In this document: positions 1 through 8,492 of the stretch, piece by piece | Layout: each line of letters opens with the position of its first letter | How positions within the stretch are numbered: the first letter of the stretch is position 1 | Source of the DNA: Lentisphaeria bacterium | GTDB lineage: Bacteria > Verrucomicrobiota > Lentisphaeria > Victivallales > UBA1829 | Reading direction: 5' to 3' | Assembly: GCA_017456805.1 (NCBI GenBank) | Contig: JAFTIQ010000017.1 | Location: 1 to 40,437, forward strand | Length of the DNA: 40,437 nt | The notes under the pieces: model-generated | Database searches by the model: none | Told to the model about the DNA's origin: nothing | Seen by the model: the letters and a program-made list of their open reading frames with translations, nothing else | Translations under genes and position numbers: made by a program

Positions 1-20
1 CAAGCAAGCAAGCAAGCAAG
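1..20. repeat. (CAAG)5 tetranucleotide tandem repeat
   Basis: Five perfect CAAG units occupy the first 20 bases and may continue to the left of the window. The last units also form part of the inverted repeat at 14-46. I cannot tell whether the tract lies in the end of an upstream gene or is intergenic. Confidence 0.9.
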
Positions 21-46
21 CCTTTATTTTAAATAAAGGCTTGCTT
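14..46. repeat. Perfect 16-bp inverted repeat (hairpin)
   Basis: Arm 14-29 and arm 31-46 are exact reverse complements around the single base at 30. Neither strand has a T-run directly after the stem, so a simple rho-independent terminator is not clear. It may still end transcription of a gene to the left. From 47 to 265 I see no gene, only AT-rich leader sequence. A strong AAGGAGG motif at 180-186 in this stretch has no suitable start codon behind it. Confidence 0.75.
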
Positions 47-265
47 CAATTCAACGCAATTTTTTCCCTTTCGGGATCGATTTTTTTACTTCATTTCATA
101 CACCGTCTCTTTTTGTTTTTATCTGCGGAATTCTCTGTCCTTGAAATTCTGAAAAAAATCAATATATTAAATTTATAAAAAGGAGGCTGCCCATAAATAT
201 CATAAGAAAGACCATTACAAAAAAACTGCATACGACAAAGGGGTGTATCCCCGGAAAGGAAAAAA

Positions 266-772
266 ATGATTACGACTATAATTAACTCACTTCTTGAAAC
301 ATTCAAGAAAGCCCTGACTATTAAAGGTCGTGCGACCAAAGCGGAATTCTGGATTTTTGTCTTGTTTGAAATTTTAGCTTCCATCGCAACTGGCTTGCTT
401 ATCGCAATAACATCCGGTTCTATACTTGGAGTTATCGTTGGAATTATTCTTGCTGTTATTTGGCTTGCTATTTTGATTTGTAAGATTTCCCTCTTGATTC
501 GCCGTCTTCACGATCTCAACCTGACAGGATTCTGGCTTTGGTATCTTAATCCGGCAGGCTTGCCTGTCGTATATGTGGTTTACCTGCTTGATTTAGATCC
601 TGCTTGCAACAAGGTCATTGAAAAGATAGAAAAAACCGGATCCGTCTGGCTTGGCTGGATTCTTGCACTTCTGTTCTGGCCTGCCGGTGCCGCCGCAGCA
701 ACGATCCTCCTGCTTCTTTACAGTGGTAAAGATGAAGATAATCAATTTGGAGCAAGTCCCTACAAAAAATAA
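266..772 (+). CDS. DUF805 family inner-membrane protein
   Basis: This is a 168-residue integral membrane protein of the DUF805 family (PF05656), whose biochemical role is unknown. The family signatures are present: G-R-A-T-K-A-E-F-W at residues 21-29, R-R-L-H-D at 79-83 followed by a G-F-W turn, and the polar C-terminal tail with N-Q-F-G-x-x-P near 159-165. Hydrophobic segments cover about 29-50, 52-77, 87-109 and 128-151, suggesting four membrane passes. The start is preceded by GGAAAGGA at a normal distance. The gene stands alone, with its own terminator at 796-835, and is not obviously tied to glgA downstream. Family assignment is secure; function is not known. Confidence 0.85.
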   Translation: MITTIINSLLETFKKALTIKGRATKAEFWIFVLFEILASIATGLLIAITSGSILGVIVGIILAVIWLAILICKISLLIRRLHDLNLTGFWLWYLNPAGLPVVYVVYLLDLDPACNKVIEKIEKTGSVWLGWILALLFWPAGAAAATILLLLYSGKDEDNQFGASPYKK

Positions 773-795
773 AAATGTCTGAATGCAGTTTTTTG

Positions 796-835
796 AGGAT
801 GTTGCAAAACGGAAAAGTAAGCAACATCCTTTTTT
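796..835 (+). terminator. Rho-independent terminator after the DUF805 gene
   Basis: The arms AGGATGTTGC (796-805) and GCAACATCCT (821-830) are perfectly complementary with a 15-nt loop. A T-run at 830-835 follows. It lies 23 nt after the DUF805 stop codon. Confidence 0.85.
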
Positions 836-1053
836 CCGGTCTGCCAGTTTATAAATGAAAACAAATGGTAAAAAAATAAGTACAGCAGATAAACCGATTG
901 TACAGTAAATGAAATCATTCTACTGAAAAATCTCCCCGTAAGTTCCCGTTTACCGCCGTTAATTACCGTATTAAATGACGCCGTCTTCGCCACTTTTTTT
1001 TCTTCAGGAGAAATCTCTGCAGTTAACCGGACTTATCTCCCCCCTGCAATCAC

Positions 1054-1081
1054 TTGAAAAGGGATGAAACGGTGCTATATT
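1054..1081 (+). promoter_or_regulatory. Predicted sigma70-type promoter of glgA
   Basis: A -35 box TTGAAA (1054-1059) and a -10 box TATATT (1076-1081) are separated by 16 nt. The glgA ribosome site GAGGAGG and start codon follow within 30 nt. The same boxes recur before several other genes in the window. Confidence 0.65.
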
Positions 1082-1109
1082 ACTGTCAAACAACAGAGGA
1101 GGAATTGCC

Positions 1110-2573
1110 ATGAATATCGTTTGGGCTGCAAGTGAAGCGGTACCCTTTGCGAAAACGGGGGGGCTGGCTGACGTTTCAGCATCGCTGCCTTCCGCATTGG
1201 CAGATGCCGGTCATACGGTTTCGGTCATCATGCCTTTTTATCCCCAGAAAATGGGAAAACTCAATCTGAGCTATTCCAAAATCTATGAAAACCTGAAAGT
1301 ACCTCTGGGCAATCAGGAAGAATGGGCAAGCATCAGAGAACTGAAACTCAAGAAAAATCTGACCTTCTATTTCGTGGAATTCAACCGGTTCTATGATCGG
1401 CCAACCCTTTATGACTGGAACGGAACAGAATTCGCCGATAATCCCCAGCGGTTTATTTTCCTCTCCCGCGCCGTCATGGAGATCGCTGTCAATCTGAAAC
1501 TTCAGCCGGATATCATTCATACAAATGACTGGCATACAGCACTTTGCTGCGTTTATCTCCGGAGTGATCTTTACCGGGATCTTCTGCCCGGATGCCGCAG
1601 TGTGCTGACCATTCACAATATCGGTTATCAGGGAAATTTCGATAAATCCAACATGTACTGGACCGGGCTCGGATGGGAATATTTCAACTATCAGTGTCTG
1701 GAATACTATGACCGGATCAATCTGCTGAAAGGCGGAATCATGACTGCTGATATGATCTCAACCGTCAGCCCCACCTATGCAAAAGAGATTCTCTCTCAGG
1801 AATACAGTTTCGGACTTCATGATTCCCTGCGGCAGGCAGCGTATGAAGGACGCCTCCGGGGGATCCTCAACGGAATCGATGTCTCCTCCTGGAATGCCGC
1901 GATCGATCCCGCACTCCCAGCGAATTTCACACCCGAAGATCTTTCCGGGAAGGCTGTCTGCAAAAAAGAACTCCAGGAACAATTCCGCCTGCCCGTGAAA
2001 AAGGATGTCCCCCTGTTTGCAGTGATCTCCCGGCTTGCAACTCAGAAAGGACTTGATGTTCTTGCAGATGCACTGGAACAGATTCTGCCTGATTTGGAGA
2101 TCCAGGTGGCAGTTGCCGCAAGCGGAGATCCCCATCTGGAATACCGTTACCGTTCTCTGGCAGAACGATATCCGGATAAAATGAGTGCGTTCATCGGTTA
2201 TGCAACGGAAAAAACAACTCATTTGATCGAAGCCGGAGCAGACTTTTTCCTGATGCCCTCCCGCTATGAGCCCTGCGGTCTGAATCAGATGTATTCCATG
2301 ACCTGCGGCACTCTGCCCATCGTCCGCCATACCGGCGGATTGGCTGATACTGTTATCAATTACTCCGCAGAAGATTGTTCCCGTTCCACCGGGTTTGTCC
2401 TCTGGGATCTCTATCCGGATTCCCTTGCAAACACCATCCGGTGGGCTGTCGATATTGCGGAAAAATATCCGGAAGATATTCTGACCATGCGCCGCAACGG
2501 CATGAAAACAGATTTCTCCTGGAACCGTACTGCGGAACTTTACAGAAAGATGTATGAAGATGCGCACAAGTGA
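1110..2573 (+). CDS. glgA: Glycogen synthase (ADP-glucose type)
   Basis: This cytoplasmic GT5 enzyme transfers glucose from ADP-glucose to the end of an alpha-1,4-glucan, so the cell probably makes glycogen. At 487 residues it matches the family (about 477 in E. coli). The N-terminal K-T-G-G-L nucleotide-sugar motif is at residues 15-19 within the catalytic GT5 domain. The C-terminal GT-B half carries the E-P-C-G-L-N-Q motif with the conserved Glu at 387, followed by the T-G-G-L loop. A strong GAGGAGG site precedes the ATG. The queA start lies inside the last codons, so the two genes are translationally linked even though their roles are unrelated. No other glycogen gene is in the window. Confidence 0.96.
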   Translation: MNIVWAASEAVPFAKTGGLADVSASLPSALADAGHTVSVIMPFYPQKMGKLNLSYSKIYENLKVPLGNQEEWASIRELKLKKNLTFYFVEFNRFYDRPTLYDWNGTEFADNPQRFIFLSRAVMEIAVNLKLQPDIIHTNDWHTALCCVYLRSDLYRDLLPGCRSVLTIHNIGYQGNFDKSNMYWTGLGWEYFNYQCLEYYDRINLLKGGIMTADMISTVSPTYAKEILSQEYSFGLHDSLRQAAYEGRLRGILNGIDVSSWNAAIDPALPANFTPEDLSGKAVCKKELQEQFRLPVKKDVPLFAVISRLATQKGLDVLADALEQILPDLEIQVAVAASGDPHLEYRYRSLAERYPDKMSAFIGYATEKTTHLIEAGADFFLMPSRYEPCGLNQMYSMTCGTLPIVRHTGGLADTVINYSAEDCSRSTGFVLWDLYPDSLANTIRWAVDIAEKYPEDILTMRRNGMKTDFSWNRTAELYRKMYEDAHK

Positions 2574-3600
2574 TTTTGATTATCAGCTTCCGGAAGAGCT
2601 GATCGCTCAGTCGCCGCCGGAAAAACGCGGTGACTCCCGAATGTTGGTTCTGGATGCAAAAACCGGAGACTGCACCATCGGAATGTTTTCCGATATTGTA
2701 AAATATTTCAATCCCGGGGATACCCTTATCCGGAACGATACCCGGGTGATCCGCGCAAGAATGTTTGCCAGAAAAGAAACCGGGGCACGAATCGAAATCA
2801 TGCTCCTCCGTCCCGGGGCAGATCCCAATATCTGGGAATGTTACATGAAACCCGGAAAACGGGCTCCCGAAGGAACCGTCCTGGAGCTGCTCAAAGAAGA
2901 AAACCCTTCCGGATATCATATCACTGTCATTGCAAAATCGGAAGAGGGAGTATTCACCATCCGGTTTGACGAAACAGCGGCTGAGATCATTGCAGAGTGC
3001 GGTGTCATCCCCCTGCCCCCTTACATCAAACGCAGTGCCCTCCCACCGGATGCGGAACGTTATCAGACGGTTTACGCAGTCAATCCCGGCGCGGTTGCAG
3101 CACCCACTGCCGGACTGCATTTCACGGATGAAGTTTTATCGCAAATCTCAGATCGCGGCGTTACGGTTGCCAATCTGACTCTCCATGTGGGAGCCGGAAC
3201 CTTCAAACCTGTCTCCGTGGAAAATATTACTGATCACAAAATGCATTCGGAAGATTTTATTTTCTCGGATGCTGCGGCGGATCTGCTGAACCGGACAGTT
3301 CAGAGAAAGAACCGGATTTTCGCCGTTGGGACCACAACGCTCCGTGTATTGGAATCCTGTGTCACGAAAGAGCGCGTTTTTGTTCCGCAAGCCGGATCGA
3401 CTGATATTTTCATCTATCCGCCCTATCAGGTATTGTCTGCGGATTGTCTTCTGACGAACTTTCACCTGCCTCAGAGTACGCTTCTGATGCTGGTCAGTGC
3501 CTTTGCGGGCTATGACAATATCATGAAAGCCTATCAGCTTGCGATCAAAGAACGGATGCGTTTCTTCAGCTACGGAGACTGTATGCTGATCCTGCGGTAA
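2560..3600 (+). CDS. queA: S-adenosylmethionine:tRNA ribosyltransferase-isomerase
   Basis: QueA transfers and isomerises the ribosyl group of S-adenosylmethionine onto preQ1 in tRNA, giving epoxyqueuosine at the wobble position. The 346-residue product matches the family along its length. It opens with M-R-T-S-D-F-D-Y-x-L-P-E-E-L-I-A-Q, and carries N-D-T-R-V-I-R-A-R in the first quarter and H-V-G-A-G-T-F-x-P-V in the middle. Near the end it has V-G-T-T-T-L-R-x-L-E and T-N-F-H-L-P-x-S-T-L. I chose the ATG at 2560 because family members begin at this residue; an in-frame ATG at 2554 would add two residues. Either start overlaps the end of glgA (by 14 or 20 bp). Confidence 0.95.
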   Translation: MRTSDFDYQLPEELIAQSPPEKRGDSRMLVLDAKTGDCTIGMFSDIVKYFNPGDTLIRNDTRVIRARMFARKETGARIEIMLLRPGADPNIWECYMKPGKRAPEGTVLELLKEENPSGYHITVIAKSEEGVFTIRFDETAAEIIAECGVIPLPPYIKRSALPPDAERYQTVYAVNPGAVAAPTAGLHFTDEVLSQISDRGVTVANLTLHVGAGTFKPVSVENITDHKMHSEDFIFSDAAADLLNRTVQRKNRIFAVGTTTLRVLESCVTKERVFVPQAGSTDIFIYPPYQVLSADCLLTNFHLPQSTLLMLVSAFAGYDNIMKAYQLAIKERMRFFSYGDCMLILR

Positions 3601-3611
3601 GGATCATAAAA

Positions 3612-3653
3612 ATCCGCCGTTGGGGTGTTACCGGATCGGCGGATGATCTTTTT
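3612..3653. terminator. Probable bidirectional terminator between queA and waaP
   Basis: The arms ATCCGCCG (3612-3619) and CGGCGGAT (3637-3644) form a GC-rich stem. On the plus strand a run of six T follows at 3648-3653. On the minus strand the stem is followed by TTTTT. The site lies between two convergent operons and covers the last codons of waaP (stop at 3628). Confidence 0.75.
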
Positions 3654-4425
3654 TCCACTCTTTGAAATAGAGTTTTTCTGCGGCGCGGTAAACAGGTTTC
3701 CAGAGGTTCAGATTTTCGTTTGTAAATGATCTGTAAACTGCCGCGAACCGAAGCATATCCCGTTTGGAAATTCCGGCATCCATACTGGAAAAGAGGATCC
3801 CGGCAAGATCCTTGATCTGCATCCGGCGGGGAATTTTCTTCCGGATCGCAGCACGATGAAGATCAATCACGGTCAGATTCACTTTATCATTTGCCAAAGC
3901 TGCATTGTCCAGCCAGAAATGACACAGATAGCAATCCCGGTGATTCATTCCGTTGAAGTGCATCTTTGCAATGACCGATGCCAATTCCCGGATCAGCCGG
4001 ATCTTCAAAGAAAATTCCGGAGGATTCTGACTCCAATCTGCACAAAAATCTTCCAGCGGGATCTTTCCGCTGATTTCCCGGGTGATCAGAAAAGATTCCT
4101 GTCCGGCGGGATTTTTGCCCCGTTTTCCGTAGGCGGCAATTTCCATTGTGGAGATATTCAATTTTTCCAGAAGCCGGATCGCAAGATATTCATTTTCTGC
4201 GCCGAGAACCGGTTTTTTGAACATCAGGAGATTTTTGAAGATCTCACCCCATCCGGTTGGACCATGCAGTTTGATGAAAAATGTATTTCCTTCCACGGTA
4301 AAGCGCATGGTTTTCCGGTTTTTGATATTGCGGAACACTTCCCCTTCAATGGAAAATGCCTGCTGAAAAACGTTTTGTTTCTCCCAAAGCCGATCAAAGG
4401 GAGGAAAGAGTTCAATCAATTCCAT
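3628..4425 (-). CDS. waaP: Lipopolysaccharide core heptose(I) kinase, WaaP/RfaP type
   Basis: This kinase-fold enzyme phosphorylates heptose I of the lipopolysaccharide inner core at the cytoplasmic face of the inner membrane. The 265 residues equal the length of E. coli WaaP and align with it from end to end. Shared features include E-G-E-V-F-R at 27-32, a likely ATP-binding Lys in I-K-L-H (51-54), P-V-L-G-A at 72-76, N-H-R-D-C-Y at 161-166 with the catalytic Asp164, and V-I-D-L-H-R at 186-191. It is the last gene of the icd operon and its start overlaps waaG by 14 bp. The waaG-waaP order is the same as in proteobacterial core clusters. Confidence 0.92.
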   Translation of the reverse strand: MELIELFPPFDRLWEKQNVFQQAFSIEGEVFRNIKNRKTMRFTVEGNTFFIKLHGPTGWGEIFKNLLMFKKPVLGAENEYLAIRLLEKLNISTMEIAAYGKRGKNPAGQESFLITREISGKIPLEDFCADWSQNPPEFSLKIRLIRELASVIAKMHFNGMNHRDCYLCHFWLDNAALANDKVNLTVIDLHRAAIRKKIPRRMQIKDLAGILFSSMDAGISKRDMLRFAAVYRSFTNENLNLWKPVYRAAEKLYFKEWKKDHPPIR

Positions 4426-5536
4426 TTTTACATTTCTCCAAAAAATCTGCCACTGCCGCTGCCCGTCCTGTTAAATCCGTGTGTCCAGCATATTCCAGGG
4501 CTTCCCGGCTCAGATAGGTTAAGTTATCCTCATGCAGCAGCAAGGCTTCCAATGAGGCATTCAATTCAGTTTGATGAAATTCTCCATGCAGAACATGCCC
4601 TGCTCCGGACTCCTGAACGTAGGTGGAAAAGCCGCAAAGGCCAGTGCAAATCACAGGAAGACCGCAGGCAATGGCTTCGATCAGAACACTTCCTGCCGCC
4701 TCACTCCGCGCCGGATGCACCATCAGATCCGAGGCAAGATAATAATCCAGAATGTGATCGCTCATCCCTTCAAAACGGATGTCTGCCGGAACCTGTTCTG
4801 CTGCATGTTCCAGCTCTTTTACCGGTTTTCCAACCAGCAGGAGAGTGATCTTCTTTCTCAGGCTCTCCGGCATAGCTTCTACTGCATGGATCACCCGATC
4901 CGCGCCTTTCAATTTCAAATTTGCTCCGACACATAGCAGGACGAGCCGGTCGGGGGCGATCCCTTTTGCCTGACGGAACGCTGTTCTGCGTGCTTCTGCA
5001 TCTGCAGGGCGTTTGCAATCCGGGTTCATTCCCGGCGGGATCAGATGCATCCGGGTTCCGGGGGTTCCGTAACAGGCTTCAAAATCCTTCCGCTGCCGTT
5101 CCACCAGACAAAGGATTTGGGTTTTGGATTCCGGCGCAAAAATCACCCGTTCCATCTCAGAAAAAGTCCGGATCCGACCGCTGAGTTTACGGAAGAGCGG
5201 ACCGTGTTTTTTCTCCTGCGCAAGTGCAAAACATTCATCGCCGGAAAAATAAACATCCAGTCCGGGGCCCCGGCACATTCCAAGAAGAAGATCGCAGGGA
5301 TCTTTTTGCAATTCTTTATGAAGCAGACGGAAAAAGGCTTTTGCTTTGCCGTGATTGGTCAACGCAAAGGGATTCAGGATCCGGATCTGCATCCAATCCG
5401 GCTGATCTCCGTTCCAGGAACAGGTATAAACCGTCACCTGGTGTCCGCGCTGATGCATCTCTTCTGCGATCCGCATAAAATCCCGCTGGAGCCCGCCGTG
5501 AGGGAAATATTTCAGGATAGCGATTGCCAGTTTCAT
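4412..5536 (-). CDS. waaG: Lipopolysaccharide core glycosyltransferase, WaaG/RfaG type (GT4)
   Basis: This is a GT-B retaining glycosyltransferase of family GT4 that in enterobacteria adds the first outer-core glucose to heptose II. It has 374 residues, the same size as E. coli WaaG. The N-terminal F-P-H-G-G-L-Q-R-D-F motif (11-20) and T-N-H-G (60-63) are diagnostic for the WaaG group. The C-terminal donor site has the E-X7-E pair at Glu279 and Glu287, in the context H-P-A-R-S-E-A-A-G. Its ATG overlaps the stop of the DUF2156 gene as ATGA, and its end overlaps waaP. The exact sugar donor and acceptor in this organism are inferred from family only. Confidence 0.9.
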   Translation of the reverse strand: MKLAIAILKYFPHGGLQRDFMRIAEEMHQRGHQVTVYTCSWNGDQPDWMQIRILNPFALTNHGKAKAFFRLLHKELQKDPCDLLLGMCRGPGLDVYFSGDECFALAQEKKHGPLFRKLSGRIRTFSEMERVIFAPESKTQILCLVERQRKDFEACYGTPGTRMHLIPPGMNPDCKRPADAEARRTAFRQAKGIAPDRLVLLCVGANLKLKGADRVIHAVEAMPESLRKKITLLLVGKPVKELEHAAEQVPADIRFEGMSDHILDYYLASDLMVHPARSEAAGSVLIEAIACGLPVICTGLCGFSTYVQESGAGHVLHGEFHQTELNASLEALLLHEDNLTYLSREALEYAGHTDLTGRAAAVADFLEKCKNGID

Positions 5537-6456
5537 TGCTGCGGCTCCTTCTTCAGAATCAGATTCCAGTTCCGCAGGATTTGATCGGGAACGTAGGATA
5601 ATTTTGCCTGCCGCAATCCTTCCAGCCCCAGATCCTGTTCCCGGTTTACGCGTTTATAATCCCGGAGCATCAGGTTCATAGCTTCATGATTAACCATTTG
5701 GACGCTGCCCTTGAAAGAGGGATCTGCTTTCTCGTAATGTTCATCACAAGTTTCTGAATTCAATCGAGTCCAGAAAGCAAACGCTGTCAATTCAGTTCCA
5801 ACGTAAAGACAAACTCCTTCTGCGCCCAACGCACCGGAACATTCCAGTGTTTTCCGCAGGGATTCTTCCTCATGACGTTCTGTCGTATCCCGATCATGAG
5901 ACGCTGACCACTTCCGGGCAAGAGCAAGACATTGTTCCATCTGATCCGGCGTATAGGGCTTCACTTCATAGTCAGGATAAAGCCGTTTGAATTGAGAGAT
6001 CAGATTTTTTTTCTTGGCAAGTTTCCCCCCCCGCAGGGCCGCAAGTTTTTCCACATCATAGAGATACTCGCCATATTCTTCAGCCATCCGTTCAGCAGTA
6101 AAATATTCTGCATACTCGGGATGCGCTGATAAATATTCCTCCGGGACCTGATTGATCACCACAGGATGTCCGGCATTGTGCAATGCCTCTGCAATCTCTT
6201 TCAGCAGAGCTGCGGGTGGTTGTTTTTCCGGGGTACTTCCGCCGGGGAACAGCAGAAGATCTGCATTTTTGAACCAGATCACCGGGAACCCGTTCCAAAT
6301 GCACCAGCGGGTGTCATACGCATTCTGCCAAGTATAAATATTCAGGAAATTCATCTCGCAGGAACCGGGTTCAAAAGACAAAAGGAGCCCTTCCAGGATC
6401 TCACGATCCCCAAGCTCAACTTTTCTGAAGCGTTCCATACAAGACTCCAAATTCAT
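5533..6456 (-). CDS. DUF2156 protein (acyltransferase-like fold)
   Basis: This 307-residue soluble protein belongs to DUF2156 (PF09924), whose GNAT-like fold is also the catalytic part of phosphatidylglycerol lysyltransferase. Typical features are the early C-E-M-N-F-L-N-I-Y-x-W segment (residues 33-43), L-A-K-K-K-N-L-I at about 145-152, and the ending A-K-L-S-Y-x-P-D near residue 289. There are no membrane helices, unlike the full-length lipid synthases. It is chained by ATGA overlaps to the acetyltransferase gene before it and to waaG after it. An amino-acyl or acyl transfer to an envelope molecule is possible from this context, but the substrate is unknown. Confidence 0.8.
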   Translation of the reverse strand: MNLESCMERFRKVELGDREILEGLLLSFEPGSCEMNFLNIYTWQNAYDTRWCIWNGFPVIWFKNADLLLFPGGSTPEKQPPAALLKEIAEALHNAGHPVVINQVPEEYLSAHPEYAEYFTAERMAEEYGEYLYDVEKLAALRGGKLAKKKNLISQFKRLYPDYEVKPYTPDQMEQCLALARKWSASHDRDTTERHEEESLRKTLECSGALGAEGVCLYVGTELTAFAFWTRLNSETCDEHYEKADPSFKGSVQMVNHEAMNLMLRDYKRVNREQDLGLEGLRQAKLSYVPDQILRNWNLILKKEPQQ

Positions 6457-6878
6457 TCAAACCGGAAAGGGACAAAACCGCTCATCTTCTTTCCCTCGGA
6501 TGCATACAGATTTTCGGCTCCCGGGACAGAAATACAGACGATCCAATCGATCCCCTTTCCTTTCAGATACGCATTGAGCTGACGCAATATCTCATGCGCC
6601 AGCCCTCTCCGGCGGTGGGAAAGTTCCACCACCATATCCAGAAGATAAGCATCACTGACCCCGTCAGAGAGAGCCCGCATCATTCCAACCAGATGTCCGC
6701 TCCCATCCCATGCCCCCATAACACAGTAGGCATTGCGCAAGATCGGGATCAGTTCGCTTTCCGGAGCAGATTCATCGATCCAGCCCGCCTGACGGTATAA
6801 ATGTGCCGCATCCGCCGCATATTTTTCTGCATCAGAGGGGTTCAGAAGTTCGACAACATACTCCGGCATTTTGTTCAC
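6453..6878 (-). CDS. GNAT family N-acetyltransferase
   Basis: This 141-residue GCN5-related N-acetyltransferase has its acetyl-CoA motif A at residues 80-95, with L-L-D-M-V-V followed by R-R-R-G-L-A (the R-x-x-G-x-A pyrophosphate loop). The substrate cannot be read from the sequence. The reading frame opens with GTG at 6878, giving a 4-bp overlap with the icd stop (GTGA). An ATG at 6869 is an alternative start three codons later. Its position between icd and the lipopolysaccharide genes suggests that it belongs to the same transcript, not that it acts in the TCA cycle. Confidence 0.85.
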   Translation of the reverse strand: MNKMPEYVVELLNPSDAEKYAADAAHLYRQAGWIDESAPESELIPILRNAYCVMGAWDGSGHLVGMMRALSDGVSDAYLLDMVVELSHRRRGLAHEILRQLNAYLKGKGIDWIVCISVPGAENLYASEGKKMSGFVPFRFE

Positions 6879-8131
6879 ATCGCCTCAATCACAGCTTTGG
6901 CAAAGCCGGAACAGCTCAATTCGGTGGCACCATCCATCAGACGGGCAAAGTCATAAGTGACCTGCTTCCGGCTGATCGCACCTTCGATTCCCTTGACCAC
7001 CAGATCCGCGGCTTCTGTCCATCCGAGATGACGCAGCAGCATTTCCCCGGAAAGTGCCAGAGATGAGGGATTGACCTTGTCCATACCGGCATATTTCGGT
7101 GCAGTACCATGGGTTGCTTCAAAGACAGCAAGACCGTCGGTGTAGTTGATGTTTGCTCCGGGAGCAATACCGATTCCGCCGACACATGCGGCAAGGGCAT
7201 CGGAAACATAATCGCCGTTCAAGTTCAATGTAGCGATCACATCATATTCTGCAGGACGGGTCAGGATCTGCTGAAGGAATGCATCGCAGATACAATCTTT
7301 GATCAGGATCTTTCCTTCCGGAACGGGCGCGCCGTTCAGATCAGGATAGCAGACAACTTTGTCGGCAAATTCACGGCGGGCAAGTTCATAGCCCCATTCC
7401 TTGAATGCACCTTCGGTAAATTTCATGATGTTGCCTTTGTGAACGAGGGTCACATTCCGGCGGTTGTTGTCGATCGCATACTGAATTGCTGCGCGGACGA
7501 GCCGTTCGGAACCTTCCCGGGACACGGGTTTGATCCCGATTCCGCTTGTTTCCGGGAAACGGATCTTTTTCACGCCCATTTCTTTCTGAAGAAATTCGAT
7601 CACTTTCTTTGCTTCAGGGGTTTCGCTTGCCCATTCGATCCCCGCATAGATATCTTCCGTATTTTCGCGGAACACAACCATATCAGTCAGTTCTGGTTCT
7701 TTCACTGGAGAAGGCACGCCTTCGAAGTGACGGACGGGACGGAGACAGACATAGAGATCGAGTTCCTGACGGAGCGCGACATTCAGGGAGCGGATTCCTT
7801 TTCCCACGGGAGTCGTCAGAGGTCCTTTGATCGCAATACGGCATTCTTTGACAGCTTCCAGCGTTTCAGCGGGAAGCCAGACACCATCGCCGTAGAGTTT
7901 TACAGATTTTTCGCCTGCATAAACTTCGGTCCATGCGATTTTACGTTTTCCGCCGTAAGCCTTTTCCACAGCGGCATTCCAGATTGCCATGGAAGCCTTG
8001 GTGATATCGGGTCCGATCCCATCACCTTCGATGAATGCGATGCAGGGACAATCGGGCACGTTCAGAGAGCCGTCAGCATTTGCAGTAATTTTGCTTCCGA
8101 ACTCCGGAAATCTGATCTTGTCATAAGCCAT
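6875..8131 (-). CDS. icd: NADP-dependent isocitrate dehydrogenase
   Basis: Icd oxidises isocitrate to 2-oxoglutarate and CO2 with NADP. The 418-residue product matches E. coli Icd (416) along its length. G-I-R-S-L-N-V carries Ser115, equivalent to the Ser113 phosphorylated by AceK in E. coli. NADP specificity is supported by K-Y after H-G-T-A-P and by the Tyr and Arg in V-T-Y-D-F-A-R. I chose the ATG at 8131 because TCAGGAGAAA precedes it and the protein then starts as the family does; an upstream in-frame ATG at 8167 has no good ribosome site. It is the first gene of the operon leading to waaP and is divergent from gdhA. Confidence 0.96.
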   Translation of the reverse strand: MAYDKIRFPEFGSKITANADGSLNVPDCPCIAFIEGDGIGPDITKASMAIWNAAVEKAYGGKRKIAWTEVYAGEKSVKLYGDGVWLPAETLEAVKECRIAIKGPLTTPVGKGIRSLNVALRQELDLYVCLRPVRHFEGVPSPVKEPELTDMVVFRENTEDIYAGIEWASETPEAKKVIEFLQKEMGVKKIRFPETSGIGIKPVSREGSERLVRAAIQYAIDNNRRNVTLVHKGNIMKFTEGAFKEWGYELARREFADKVVCYPDLNGAPVPEGKILIKDCICDAFLQQILTRPAEYDVIATLNLNGDYVSDALAACVGGIGIAPGANINYTDGLAVFEATHGTAPKYAGMDKVNPSSLALSGEMLLRHLGWTEAADLVVKGIEGAISRKQVTYDFARLMDGATELSCSGFAKAVIEAM

Positions 8132-8183
8132 AATTTTTTCTCCTGATGTAAAAATGCTTGACCTCAAAATTCATTATTTTGGT

Positions 8184-8212
8184 AATATACACTCTTCCTG
8201 ACGTTTCCGCAA
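8184..8212 (-). promoter_or_regulatory. Predicted promoter of the icd-waaP operon
   Basis: Read on the minus strand, -35 TTGCGG (8212-8207) and -10 TATATT (8189-8184) are 17 nt apart. The icd ATG follows about 50 nt downstream. Confidence 0.6.
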
Positions 8213-8397
8213 GTAAAAAACGGGGATCTGCCAAGATTTTTTCCTCCTTTTTTCCACTGGAACTTCCTGAAAGATACGGGAACATTTCCGGATATTTGCC
8301 TGAGGAAAGGAAAGCTCCGGACGGAATCCAAAAAACATTTTTTGAGTATCAGATGAAATTTTTTTTTATTTTTTTTTATTTCTGAAAAAAAACCGGA

Positions 8398-8426
8398 TTG
8401 AAATGTAAAAAAAATTATGCTATATT
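8398..8426 (+). promoter_or_regulatory. Predicted promoter of gdhA
   Basis: -35 TTGAAA (8398-8403) and -10 TATATT (8421-8426) are separated by exactly 17 nt. This predicts a transcript start near 8433 and a leader of about 130 nt. Confidence 0.65.
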
Positions 8427-8440
8427 AAAAGCTGTTTTGA

Positions 8441-8492
8441 GACTTTATGGTTCAAGAATTATTGAAAGTCCTTCAATAATGGAGAAAAAGTC
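8441..8492 (+). promoter_or_regulatory. Competing inverted repeats in the gdhA leader
   Basis: A perfect 9-bp repeat, ATTATTGAA (8458-8466) and TTCAATAAT (8472-8480), encloses AGTCC. GACTTT (8441-8446) can pair either with AAAGTC at 8465-8470, which breaks that hairpin, or with AAAGTC at 8487-8492, which encloses it. A further CCGGT/ACCGG pair lies at 8513-8517 and 8537-8541. The arrangement could be an operator or a structured regulatory leader. I recognise no known riboswitch. Confidence 0.45.

Larger units (their letters stand above)
773..1109. other. Intergenic region between the DUF805 gene and glgA
   Basis: These 337 bases hold the DUF805 terminator (796-835) and the glgA promoter (1054-1081). 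I see no coding sequence or RNA gene in 836-1053. Confidence 0.6.

Noticed and set aside
180..265. Strong AAGGAGG motif that might serve a leader peptide before the DUF805 gene
   Set aside because: No ATG, GTG or TTG stands at a suitable distance. A CTG-started frame would run into the DUF805 gene without support.
8132..8167. Upstream start for icd at 8167
   Set aside because: The extra 12 residues are not found in the family, and the ribosome site TCAGGAG lies inside that extension, just before the ATG at 8131.
8359..8380. T-runs that might be a terminator for a plus-strand transcript
   Set aside because: No stem directly precedes them and no plus-strand gene lies upstream. They fit an AT-rich promoter region.
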